Origin: an uncultured Lachnospiraceae bacterium
Lineage (GTDB): Bacteria > Bacillota > Clostridia > Lachnospirales > Lachnospiraceae
Direction: 5' to 3'
Length of the DNA stretch: 13,404 bases
Assembly: GCA_910577765.1 (NCBI GenBank)
Contig: CAJTOV010000105.1
Span: 1-13,404, forward strand
Shown piece after piece: positions 7,428 through 13,382 of the stretch (positions are counted from its first letter, which is position 1; every line of letters starts with the position of its first letter). Position numbers and translations under genes: made by a program. Below the pieces are notes generated by a model. It was given only the letters and a program-made list of their open reading frames with translations. It was not told where the DNA came from and did no database searches.

Positions 7428-8187
7428 GTTCTGCTGCTCCTTCCAGTCTGCTGTCGTTTATTTCCTGAGGCTCCTCGTCCTCTCTATGGTGTCCTTCCTC
7501 AATCTTATAGATCTTTCCGTCCACAATATGAAACTGCCGGTCCGCATAGGAAGCCAGGTGATTGTCATGGGTAACCATGATCAGGGTCTGGTTCTGCTCC
7601 CGGACGATCCGGCGCATCAGGGCCAGCACCTCCATGGTTGTCCTGGAATCCAGATTTCCCGTTGGCTCGTCGGCAAAGATAATCTTCGGGTTCAGCACCA
7701 GGGCCCGGGCAATGCCCACCCGCTGCTGCTGTCCTCCGGACATGGCATTGGCCATGTGCTTCATCTGTTTCTCCAGCCCTACCAGTTTTAAATATTTTTT
7801 CGCCTTCTCGTTGCGCACCTTCTTTGGCACCCCGCGGAAGGAAAGAGGCAGGGCTACATTCTCCACTGCATTAAGCGTCTTGATCAGATTGTAGGACTGA
7901 AAGATAAAGCCCACATGCTCCCGCCTGAATCCTACCAGCTGGTTCTCCGTCATCTTTTCCAGATGCTTTCCCACAATCACAACCTCCCCTTTGGAAGGCT
8001 TCTCAAGACCTGCCAGCATGTTCAGAAGCGTGGACTTTCCTGACCCGGAAGGTCCCACTATGGCACAGAACTCCCCCTTGTAGATGGTGAAATCTACGCC
8101 GTTTAAGGCGTATACTTTGTTGGTGCCTACTTTATATATTTTGTAAAGGTTTTTGACCTGAATGATTGGTTTTCTGTTTTCCTGCAT
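7408..8187 (-). CDS. ABC transporter ATP-binding protein (MacB/LolD type)
   Basis: A 259-residue ATPase with all the expected motifs: Walker A GPSGSGKST (45-53), Q-loop Gln in FIFQSYN (Q97), signature MSGGQQQRVGIARAL (149-163; Met replaces the usual Leu), Walker B IIFADEP (169-175, D173/E174), D-loop NLD, and H-loop His in MVTHD (H207). The motif set, length and DLD-type ending match the LolD/MacB/FtsE group that pairs with FtsX-type permeases. A charged tail of about 25 residues follows the core domain. It is the first gene of the minus-strand run, with AGGAG 5-6 nt before the ATG. The stop overlaps the next gene's start by 20 bp. Together with the permease at 4208-5557 it should form one ATP-driven envelope machine. 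Confidence 0.95.
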   Translation of the reverse strand: MQENRKPIIQVKNLYKIYKVGTNKVYALNGVDFTIYKGEFCAIVGPSGSGKSTLLNMLAGLEKPSKGEVVIVGKHLEKMTENQLVGFRREHVGFIFQSYNLIKTLNAVENVALPLSFRGVPKKVRNEKAKKYLKLVGLEKQMKHMANAMSGGQQQRVGIARALVLNPKIIFADEPTGNLDSRTTMEVLALMRRIVREQNQTLIMVTHDNHLASYADRQFHIVDGKIYKIEEGHHREDEEPQEINDSRLEGAAEHVKKDA

Positions 8188-8213
8188 TTGAACTCCTGAT
8201 GGTTTTGTAAGGG

Positions 8214-8407
8214 CAGCGCTGCTTTTGTGCGGGCAAAACGCCGCCTTCGCGCCGGCTTTTTCCGCACTTCCTCCGGGCTGCCCCGCAGTGCAGCGTGACT
8301 CCGCTTCGCTTCGTCACGCTCACGGGCTTCGCCCTATGGAAAAAGACGGCGCCAGCGCTGCTTTTGTGCAGGCACAACGCCGCGCTGGCGCCGTCTTTTT
8401 CCGCACT
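8214..8407. repeat. GC-rich intergenic repeat element: 55-bp direct repeats plus 21-bp inverted repeat
   Basis: Two 55-bp direct copies (8214-8268 and 8353-8407) agree at about 49 positions. Both contain CAGCGCTGCTTTTGTGC and end CTTTTTCCGCACT. The second copy forms the right side of a perfect 21-bp inverted repeat, 8338-8358 with 8382-8402, whose 23-nt loop holds a further TTGTG/CACAA hairpin. Between the copies lie GCGTGAC/GTCACGC (7-bp arms) and a GGGC-TTC-GCCC hairpin. No transposase or convincing coding frame is present. It resembles a small dispersed non-coding repeat (MITE- or BIME-like), but copy number elsewhere in the genome cannot be judged here. Confidence 0.7.
8338..8402. terminator. 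Possible bidirectional terminator within the repeat element
   Basis: A perfect 21-bp stem with AAAAA on its left side (8340-8344) and TTTTT on its right (8396-8400), and a GC-rich core GACGGCGCCAGCGC. This is the shape of a Rho-independent terminator readable on both strands. Its position between two divergent genes is odd, because neither should need termination here. It may instead insulate the two promoters, or be a by-product of the repeat. Confidence 0.45.
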
Positions 8408-8426
8408 GCTCATTGCCTACGTGAAC

Positions 8427-8432
8427 ATTATA
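8427..8432 (-). promoter_or_regulatory. Candidate -10 element for the minus-strand operon
   Basis: A perfect TATAAT on the minus strand about 240 bp before the ATPase start. No recognisable -35 hexamer lies at 17 bp; that region is C-rich on the minus strand because of a run of seven G at 8451-8457. If it is used, the leader would read through the strong hairpin at 8338-8402 before reaching the operon. This is a weak call. Confidence 0.3.
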
Positions 8433-8506
8433 CCTCAAACTCCCGGGTGTGGGGGGGAGAATTTTCTTAAATATTCATTACGACGGGGTTTTCGGGAAAA
8501 AAGGAC

Positions 8507-8535
8507 TAGCAATCTTATCCATTATTCGCTATAAT
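8507..8535 (+). promoter_or_regulatory. Probable pyrB promoter
   Basis: A perfect -10 TATAAT (8530-8535) lies about 45 bp before the pyrB start, in an AT-rich patch that contrasts with the GC-rich repeat upstream. The best -35 at 17-bp spacing is TAGCAA (8507-8512), a poor match to TTGACA, so activity may depend on other factors. The predicted start near 8542 leaves a leader of under 40 nt, too short for a PyrR-type attenuator. Confidence 0.55.
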
Positions 8536-8579
8536 ATCATTCGAACATGAAGACAATGGAACCAGGAAGGAGACTTTCT

Positions 8580-9503
8580 ATGAGACACCTGTTAAACCCA
8601 TTGGATTTTTCTGTGGAGGAGACGGACCGCCTGCTGGATCTGGCAGCCGATATTGAGCAGAATCTTCCAAAATATTCCCATGTTTGTGATGGTAGGAAAC
8701 TGGCAACCCTGTTTTATGAACCAAGTACAAGAACCCGGCTAAGCTTTGAATCTGCAATGCTTAGTCTCGGCGGCAGTGTACTTGGTTTTTCTTCGGCTAA
8801 TTCCAGCTCTGCCACCAAAGGTGAAAGCGTATCCGATACCATCCGCATGATTTCCTGCTATGCAGACATTGCCGCCATGCGCCACCCCAAGGAAGGGGCT
8901 GCCCTGGTAGCCTCCAACGCAGCAAAGATTCCGGTGATCAATGCCGGCGACGGCGGCCACCAGCATCCTACCCAGACCCTTACGGACCTGATGACCATCC
9001 GCTCCCTGGCGGGACGCTTAAACAACATGACCATCGGCCTTTGCGGGGATTTAAAATTCGGCCGCACGGTCCACTCCCTGATTGATGCCATGGTCCGCTA
9101 TCCGGGAATCCGCTTCTACCTGATCTCCCCGGACGAGCTGCGCATCCCCGGTTATATCCGCCAGGATGTGCTGGAAGCCAACCACATTGAATACAAAGAA
9201 GTCAACAATTTGGACGAAGCCATGCCGGAGCTTGACATTCTCTACATGACCCGGGTGCAGAAGGAACGTTTCTTCAACGAGGAAGATTACATCCGCTTAA
9301 AAGACTGCTACATTCTGGACCGGAAGAAGATGAAGCTGGCAAAGGAGAACATGTTCGTCCTCCATCCCCTTCCCCGTGTCAACGAGATCTCCACGGAGGT
9401 GGACGATGACCCGAGAGCAGCCTATTTCCGGCAGGCCCAGTACGGTGTGTACGTCCGTATGGCCCTGATCATGACCCTACTGGAGGTGGAAAAACCATGT
9501 TAA
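8580..9503 (+). CDS. pyrB: Aspartate carbamoyltransferase, catalytic chain
   Basis: A 307-residue enzyme that condenses carbamoyl phosphate and aspartate to N-carbamoylaspartate, the first committed step of pyrimidine synthesis. Key motifs are present: the carbamoyl-phosphate site STRTR (49-53), K80 in SSATKGES, HPTQTLTD (129-136) and HPLPR (262-266). Length is the family norm (about 300-310). The ATG at 8580 is chosen because AAGGAGA lies 6-7 nt upstream and the protein then begins like other PyrB chains (MRHLLNPLDF). An in-frame ATG at 8547 lies almost at the predicted transcription start and lacks a binding site. The regulatory chain gene overlaps its end by 7 bp, so the product is probably the allosteric B-type holoenzyme. 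Confidence 0.97.
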   Translation: MRHLLNPLDFSVEETDRLLDLAADIEQNLPKYSHVCDGRKLATLFYEPSTRTRLSFESAMLSLGGSVLGFSSANSSSATKGESVSDTIRMISCYADIAAMRHPKEGAALVASNAAKIPVINAGDGGHQHPTQTLTDLMTIRSLAGRLNNMTIGLCGDLKFGRTVHSLIDAMVRYPGIRFYLISPDELRIPGYIRQDVLEANHIEYKEVNNLDEAMPELDILYMTRVQKERFFNEEDYIRLKDCYILDRKKMKLAKENMFVLHPLPRVNEISTEVDDDPRAAYFRQAQYGVYVRMALIMTLLEVEKPC

Positions 9504-9922
9504 ATATCAGCGGATTAAAAGAAGGGATCGTTCTGGACCACATCGAAGCAGGCAGGAGCCTGGATATCTACTTTAACCTTGGACTGGACAAGCTGGAGTG
9601 CCAGGTGGCCATTATCAAGAACGCCCGCAGCAACAAAATGGGACGCAAAGACATTATCAAAATCGAAGGCGGACTGGACAAGCTGGATCTGCAGGTCCTG
9701 GGCTACATAGACCACAATATCACGGTCAATATCATCCGCGACAACAAGATCGTAGAGAAAATGACCCTGAAGCTTCCCCAGAAGATTACCAACATCATCC
9801 GGTGCAAAAACCCCCGCTGCATTACCTCCATCGAGCAGGAGCTTCCCCATATCTTCTACCTGTCCGATGAGGAAAAAGAGACCTACCGCTGTCTCTACTG
9901 CGAACAGAAATACAGCAAATAA
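9497..9922 (+). CDS. pyrI: Aspartate carbamoyltransferase, regulatory chain
   Basis: A 141-residue protein with an N-terminal allosteric nucleotide-binding domain and a C-terminal zinc domain. Four cysteines are placed as in PyrI: C103-x4-C108 and C132-x2-C135. In known enzymes this zinc site docks the regulatory dimer onto catalytic trimers, and nucleotides bound to the N-terminal domain tune activity. The N-terminal part is shorter than in the E. coli protein (about 153 residues). GGAGGT lies 9 nt before the ATG, inside the end of pyrB, and the coding regions overlap by 7 bp. A terminator follows about 18 bp after the stop. Confidence 0.95.
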   Translation: MLNISGLKEGIVLDHIEAGRSLDIYFNLGLDKLECQVAIIKNARSNKMGRKDIIKIEGGLDKLDLQVLGYIDHNITVNIIRDNKIVEKMTLKLPQKITNIIRCKNPRCITSIEQELPHIFYLSDEEKETYRCLYCEQKYSK

Positions 9923-9930
9923 CCGTTCTG

Positions 9931-9967
9931 AAAAAACACAAGCAGGAGGCCATGGCTTCCTGCTTTT
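9931..9967. terminator. Bidirectional terminator between convergent pyrI and carD-like genes
   Basis: AAGCAGGA (9940-9947) pairs with TCCTGCTT (9958-9965), and an inner GCC/GGC extends the stem. TTTT follows on the plus strand. On the minus strand the run of A at 9931-9936 reads as a U-tract, GTGTTTTTT. The hairpin sits just downstream of pyrI and can also stop transcription from the carD-like gene. Confidence 0.8.
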
Positions 9968-9993
9968 CCTAATTCTATTCCTGCCGCTCCACA

Positions 9994-10035
9994 CCAGCCT
10001 ACGGCTGGCTTTGCAGGCGTGCAGAGGGCGTAGGC
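9994..10035. repeat. Competing short inverted repeats in the pyrI-carD gap
   Basis: GCCTACG (9997-10003) can pair with CGTAGGC (10029-10035), while CCAGCC (9994-9999) can pair with GGCTGG (10003-10008). The two share bases and exclude each other. No U-run follows. The rest of the 193-bp gap between pyrI and the carD-like gene shows no credible gene. Function is unknown. Confidence 0.4.
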
Positions 10036-10115
10036 AGCGGGTGCTTTATTCACCGGAATTTCCGCAAGGCAGTACCATCCCCTCACGGACGGGAAAATCT
10101 GCCGGCTTCCCCTGT

Positions 10116-10655
10116 CTATGGGCAGCTTTCCGCTGCTGCCGTTCCCTTTCCCTGCTTCCGGCGGATACGTTCCAGAATATACTGCTCCATCTGGCTTTTG
10201 GGAATCTTTAAGGGAATCTCCAGTTCGGAATACAGATAATCCTCTGCCATGTGGAGATACTTTTCATCCGTGGCCGTGACTTTCTTTCCCTGGGCGCTGC
10301 GCTCCTGCCTGCGCAGATATAAGGTCTTGATGATCCGCACCCACTCCCGGCAGTCCCCGGACCGCATACACTCCTTATACTTATTCTCCCGCAGCTTCTC
10401 GCTGGTGATCCACAGCTCCTCGATCTCCGGAATCCCGTCAATGAGACTGGTCGCCTCCTCATGGGTCAGAATCCGCCTCATAAGCGTCTTCTCATTGTCC
10501 ACCGGCGTAAAGATCTTCCCGCCTTTCTGGCTGGCAGGGACCAGCACATAGTAGAGACGGTCCCTGGGAACCCCCTCCATATTCATGGTCGTCACATCCT
10601 CCACCTGGCACACTCCCGAATTCCCGTAAATAATATACTCGCCTTTATCAAACAT
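10116..10655 (-). CDS. CarD/CdnL-family RNA polymerase-binding regulator
   Basis: A 179-residue protein. The N-terminal part (about 1-60) is the CarD RNA polymerase-interacting domain: MFDKGEYIIYGNSGVCQVEDV, then LYYVLVPAS and GKIFTPVDN. The rest is a helical DNA-binding-type region with WRE-like basic segments (DCREWVRIIKTLYLRR) and TDEKYLHMAEDYLYSELEIPL, as in family members. CarD-type proteins bind the polymerase beta subunit and stabilise open promoter complexes, often affecting rRNA and growth genes. A CarD-only regulator of this length fits Firmicutes. AAAGGA lies about 10 nt before the ATG. It has its own possible promoter and is separated from the HAD gene by a terminator, so it is probably monocistronic. 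Its target genes cannot be inferred from position. Confidence 0.88.
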   Translation of the reverse strand: MFDKGEYIIYGNSGVCQVEDVTTMNMEGVPRDRLYYVLVPASQKGGKIFTPVDNEKTLMRRILTHEEATSLIDGIPEIEELWITSEKLRENKYKECMRSGDCREWVRIIKTLYLRRQERSAQGKKVTATDEKYLHMAEDYLYSELEIPLKIPKSQMEQYILERIRRKQGKGTAAAESCP

Positions 10656-10719
10656 CCGGCACCATTCCTTTCTGAACCCTTACATCACCCTACCTCCAGA
10701 TACTGTCTTTCTAATCTAT

Positions 10720-10728
10720 ATTTTACCA
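10720..10728 (-). promoter_or_regulatory. Candidate extended -10 promoter for the carD-like gene
   Basis: The minus strand reads TGGTAAAAT, an extended -10 (TGn plus TAAAAT). The -35 position (TATTCA) is poor. The predicted transcript would start near 10713, giving a leader of about 57 nt. It overlaps the U-tract side of the HAD terminator. Confidence 0.35.
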
Positions 10729-10729
10729 G

Positions 10730-10755
10730 AAAAATGCTCCCGTGAATAGGGGCAT
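10730..10755 (-). terminator. Terminator of the HAD phosphatase gene
   Basis: On the minus strand ATGCCCC and GGGAGCAT form a 7-bp stem with a 1-nt bulge, followed directly by TTTTT (10734-10730). It begins 2 nt after the HAD stop codon. Confidence 0.7.
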
Positions 10756-10757
10756 CT

Positions 10758-11402
10758 TTACCGAATATACCCCGGAATGTCTCCTGGCGTCTCCGCAAGG
10801 AAATCTGCCCCGGCCTGCCCAAGCTCTTCCCTGGAACCATACCCGTAGAGTACGCCTATGACCTCCAGGCCATGGGCCTTTGCCCCTTTCACGTCATATT
10901 CCCGGTCTCCTGCCATCACTGCCTCCTGGGGAAGACGGATGTCTGCAGTATCCAGAACATACCGGATCACATCCCCCTTGCTGACCCGGCTGTCATCCAG
11001 AGTAGCTCCCCCGATAAACGTAAAATACGAATCCAGCCGGAAATACTCCAGCACCCGTCTGGCTGCCACCTCCGGCTTGGAAGTAGCCACCAGCAGCCGG
11101 CATCCCATATCCCGCAGGGTCCGCAGCATGTCCTCAATCCCCGGATACACCCGGTTCTCAAAGATCCCCTGCCGGTCAAAATATTCCCTGTATTTTTCCA
11201 CACCCTCCAGGGCCTTCTCCCGGCTGAATCCGTAATACTTCATCAGGCTGTCCTTTAAGGGCGGCCCCAGCCAGGGCTGCAGCTGTGCCCGGTCCTCCAC
11301 ATGAATCCCGTAATACTCCAGCATATATTCGATGGAATTCAGAATTCCCACCCTGGAATCGGTCAGTGTACCGTCCAGATCAAATAGAACATACTTTTTC
11401 AT
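10758..11402 (-). CDS. HAD-superfamily phosphatase (Gph/PpaX-like)
   Basis: A 214-residue HAD hydrolase with all four motifs: I, DLDGT (D8 nucleophile, D10 acid/base); II, T107/S108 in VATSKP; III, K142 in SKGD; IV, GDREYD (165-170). The segment between motifs I and II (about 17-85) is a helical C1 cap, so the substrate is probably a small phosphorylated metabolite. Phosphoglycolate, pyrophosphate and nucleoside monophosphates are all known substrates of close families, and the sequence does not decide between them. The ATG at 11402 is chosen because the protein then starts MKKYVLFDLDG as relatives do and AGGAAA lies a few nt upstream. The in-frame ATG at 11450 adds a non-conserved 16-residue extension encoded within a hairpin. 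It lies 135 bp after pckA and may be co-transcribed. Confidence 0.87.
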   Translation of the reverse strand: MKKYVLFDLDGTLTDSRVGILNSIEYMLEYYGIHVEDRAQLQPWLGPPLKDSLMKYYGFSREKALEGVEKYREYFDRQGIFENRVYPGIEDMLRTLRDMGCRLLVATSKPEVAARRVLEYFRLDSYFTFIGGATLDDSRVSKGDVIRYVLDTADIRLPQEAVMAGDREYDVKGAKAHGLEVIGVLYGYGSREELGQAGADFLAETPGDIPGYIR

Positions 11403-11434
11403 CCTGTTTCCTGCCTTCCCGGATATACAAAGAG

Positions 11435-11467
11435 CCGGGCCGGAAATCATAGGGTCTCCGGGCCCGG
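11435..11467 (-). terminator. Possible weak terminator or processing hairpin after pckA
   Basis: TCCGGGCCCGG (11457-11467) pairs with CCGGGCCGGA (11435-11444) over 10 bp with one bulge and a 12-nt loop. On the minus strand only CTCTTTG follows, a poor U-tract, so readthrough into the HAD gene is likely. Confidence 0.4.
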
Positions 11468-11537
11468 TTCTGATCAGTCATTTTTTAAATAATAACAGGT
11501 TGTTCCTCCGCCGCTGCCATACCGGCACCGGGAACCA

Positions 11538-13235
11538 TTAGTTCAGTTCGTCCACAACCTTCTGGATGGCTGCAAGTGCATCATCCGGCAGCTTGTCATA
11601 GCCTTCCTTGGCCACTGCGAATTCCTTGATCTCATTGACACGGTCATTCATGCGGGCCTTCAGCTGGCCTACATACTCGGGATCGTTCATATCCGGGATA
11701 AAGCCTTCCCAGTCAAGGATCTCAATATCAGAGAAGGGACCCCACTTGTGGAAATCAGCCCGCTTCTCCACGATGGCTTCCAGGATACCCAGGGTATCGG
11801 CAGGTTTCACCTTCTTGCCCATGAAGTCACCGGTGTTGACGATGTAGCAGTCTACGTTCTTCTCTTCCACCAGCTTTTTGAACTTCTCGTAGTCATTGGC
11901 CAGAGGATAGGTACGGAACGGGTTTGCGTAGGGAACCACCACCAGCTTGTTGGGGTCTACGCCGGGAGCCAGACGCTCTGCGGAAGAACGCTTGGTAGCC
12001 AGGGTTGCGCCCATAACGGAAGCCAGGGAAGCGCCTTTTAATTTTACTACCGGCGGAATGGTGGGATCTTTCATGATCCAGAAGATCGCATTCACCGGAG
12101 CTTCGATCTTATCCACACGGTTGGGAGACCACAGCTTGGACTTGATGGCGCGGCCGTTGCCGTTGCGGATGTCCTCGGTCACCAGCTGGATCATTCCCTC
12201 GTCGTCCAGGGTTGCGGAACAGTTCTGGGCAGTCAGCAGGTACTTGTTGTCATCACAGCCGGTGGGATAGTCTGCGGTCTTGTCAAAGTAAGTGGGCTCA
12301 AGGGCGATGGAGGCGCAGGTGTCTGTATTGATGATAAATGCATCGTCATGAAGCACCTTGATCTCGTACTTGCCGCCATGCTTTGCATGGGTCAGGGTAG
12401 ACTTGCCGGAGCCTGACAGACCGTATACGGAAGCCACATACTTGCTGCCGTCGGCCAGGGTGTACTCCTTCTGTCCGCCATGACAGGAAGCATAGCCGTT
12501 GCGGTTGGCAATGGCCCAGGCCATGGTCAGGGTGCCCTTCTTGTGCTCACCGAAATACCGCATACCAAGGATGCATGCACAGTTGGTCTCCGTGTTGAAG
12601 TAGCACAGAGTCTTCTTCTGGGGATCTGACAGGCAGTCCAGGGATACGTTGGGACGGTCGGAACCGGTCCACTGGGGATCTGAGAAGATGTAGATGTCAG
12701 CCTCTTTGCCGTCGCCTACTGCCTTGGAGTTCTTGTACATCTTCACGTACTCGTCGGACATGTACTGGAAGTTCAGCATCCAGTTGTACATGATATTCTC
12801 TTCGCCTTCCGGAATCAGCAGATGGGCTTTCACCATGAATTCCGGGTCCAGACCTACGAATACTTCTGCATGGTACATGGTTTTCCAGCGGGACTCATAG
12901 ACAGCATCCATAGCAACAATATCCAGGGCTGCGCAGTCCACTCCTGGCTCACCGGAGATCCGGCGTGCAGTGGCATAACGTCCGGTAATAGCGCCGTCAT
13001 TGAACAGCAGGACTTTCGCGTCCTTCTCCAGACCAAACTCCTCGCCTCTGTATATCGGCATGTCGGTTACGATGGTGCCTGGAGAATTCTTGGCCAGTTC
13101 ATAAGCTTCCTTTAAGGTGTTGACCTTCAGCACATTGTTGCCATAAAAAGCAGCCTCGATAATGGATCTTGTCTTGGAAAAGCCAGCTTTTCCTTTGCCA
13201 ATCTCGCTAATTGGATAGTACGCTTTTGTCGACAT
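11538..13235 (-). CDS. pckA: Phosphoenolpyruvate carboxykinase (ATP type)
   Basis: A 565-residue enzyme interconverting oxaloacetate plus ATP with PEP plus CO2 and ADP. In gut clostridia it may run in either the gluconeogenic or the CO2-fixing direction. The P-loop (kinase-1a) is GLSGSGKST (272-280, K278), and the metal-binding kinase-2 region is HDDAF (296-300). MRYFGEHKKG (225-234) and SCHGG (H252) align by eye with the metal/substrate-binding Lys and His segments of E. coli PckA. R86 in TGRYATARR corresponds to the substrate Arg of TGRSPKDK, but the rest of that motif differs. The length exceeds E. coli (540) and B. subtilis (527). AAGGAGG lies 7-8 nt before the ATG, and a near-consensus promoter lies upstream. 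The family is secure; it appears to be a divergent branch. Confidence 0.93.
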   Translation of the reverse strand: MSTKAYYPISEIGKGKAGFSKTRSIIEAAFYGNNVLKVNTLKEAYELAKNSPGTIVTDMPIYRGEEFGLEKDAKVLLFNDGAITGRYATARRISGEPGVDCAALDIVAMDAVYESRWKTMYHAEVFVGLDPEFMVKAHLLIPEGEENIMYNWMLNFQYMSDEYVKMYKNSKAVGDGKEADIYIFSDPQWTGSDRPNVSLDCLSDPQKKTLCYFNTETNCACILGMRYFGEHKKGTLTMAWAIANRNGYASCHGGQKEYTLADGSKYVASVYGLSGSGKSTLTHAKHGGKYEIKVLHDDAFIINTDTCASIALEPTYFDKTADYPTGCDDNKYLLTAQNCSATLDDEGMIQLVTEDIRNGNGRAIKSKLWSPNRVDKIEAPVNAIFWIMKDPTIPPVVKLKGASLASVMGATLATKRSSAERLAPGVDPNKLVVVPYANPFRTYPLANDYEKFKKLVEEKNVDCYIVNTGDFMGKKVKPADTLGILEAIVEKRADFHKWGPFSDIEILDWEGFIPDMNDPEYVGQLKARMNDRVNEIKEFAVAKEGYDKLPDDALAAIQKVVDELN

Positions 13236-13256
13236 TCTACATCCTCCTTAATCTAA

Positions 13257-13268
13257 ATTTCATGAAAT
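13257..13268. promoter_or_regulatory. 12-bp palindrome in the pckA leader (possible operator)
   Basis: ATTTCATGAAAT is a perfect 12-bp palindrome between the predicted transcription start (near 13276) and the ribosome binding site of pckA. AAATTTC (13255-13261) also pairs with GAAATTT (13270-13276). A repressor site downstream of the promoter is a reasonable inference; no regulator can be named. Confidence 0.45.
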
Positions 13269-13282
13269 CGAAATTTGCTTTT

Positions 13283-13311
13283 ATTATCTCATTTTGTTAA
13301 GAAAAAGTCAA
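13283..13311 (-). promoter_or_regulatory. pckA promoter
   Basis: On the minus strand TTGACT (13311-13306) and GATAAT (13288-13283) are separated by exactly 17 bp, a near-consensus sigma-A-type promoter. It lies about 50 bp before the pckA start in AT-rich sequence, giving a leader of about 40 nt. Confidence 0.8.
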
Positions 13312-13319
13312 TATTTCAG

Positions 13320-13350
13320 AAAAAAAAAGTTGCGGAGCCGGTGCTCCGGG
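13320..13350 (-). terminator. Terminator of a gene upstream of pckA, outside the window
   Basis: On the minus strand CGGAGC (13348-13343) and GCTCCG (13338-13333) form a tight stem with a 4-nt loop, followed after a short CAAC stretch by nine T (13328-13320). It ends transcription arriving from beyond the right edge before the pckA promoter. Confidence 0.75.
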
Positions 13351-13351
13351 T

Positions 13352-13382
13352 GTAACAGTTCAGATACCCCTTGAACTGTTAC
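13352..13382. repeat. Perfect 11-bp inverted repeat next to the terminator
   Basis: GTAACAGTTCA (13352-13362) and TGAACTGTTAC (13372-13382) are exactly complementary, with a 9-nt loop. It lies just upstream of the terminator hairpin on the minus strand and has no U-tract of its own. It could be a dispersed intergenic repeat or a protein-binding site. Confidence 0.6.

Noticed and set aside
8132..8470. Overlapping short frames on both strands in the repeat element, with similar peptide phrases such as EKDGASAA
   Set aside because: The similarity comes from the inverted and direct DNA repeats. There are no ribosome binding sites, and the frames run through hairpins and into the ATPase gene.
8542..8579. 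PyrR-type attenuator in front of pyrB
   Set aside because: The predicted leader is under 40 nt and has no terminator/antiterminator pair. The strong hairpin at 8338-8402 lies upstream of the likely promoter.
11380..11481. A 33-codon minus-strand frame ending inside the start of the HAD gene
   Set aside because: It could be a leader peptide, but no binding site lies at a usable distance from its ATG, and the peptide is Arg/Pro-rich with no recognisable pattern.
11485..11520. An 11-codon minus-strand frame just after pckA
   Set aside because: Too short and without supporting signals; expected by chance.
13352..13382. CRISPR repeat or tRNA-like element
   Set aside because: Only one inverted pair, with no spacer-repeat periodicity and no cloverleaf or CCA-type end.
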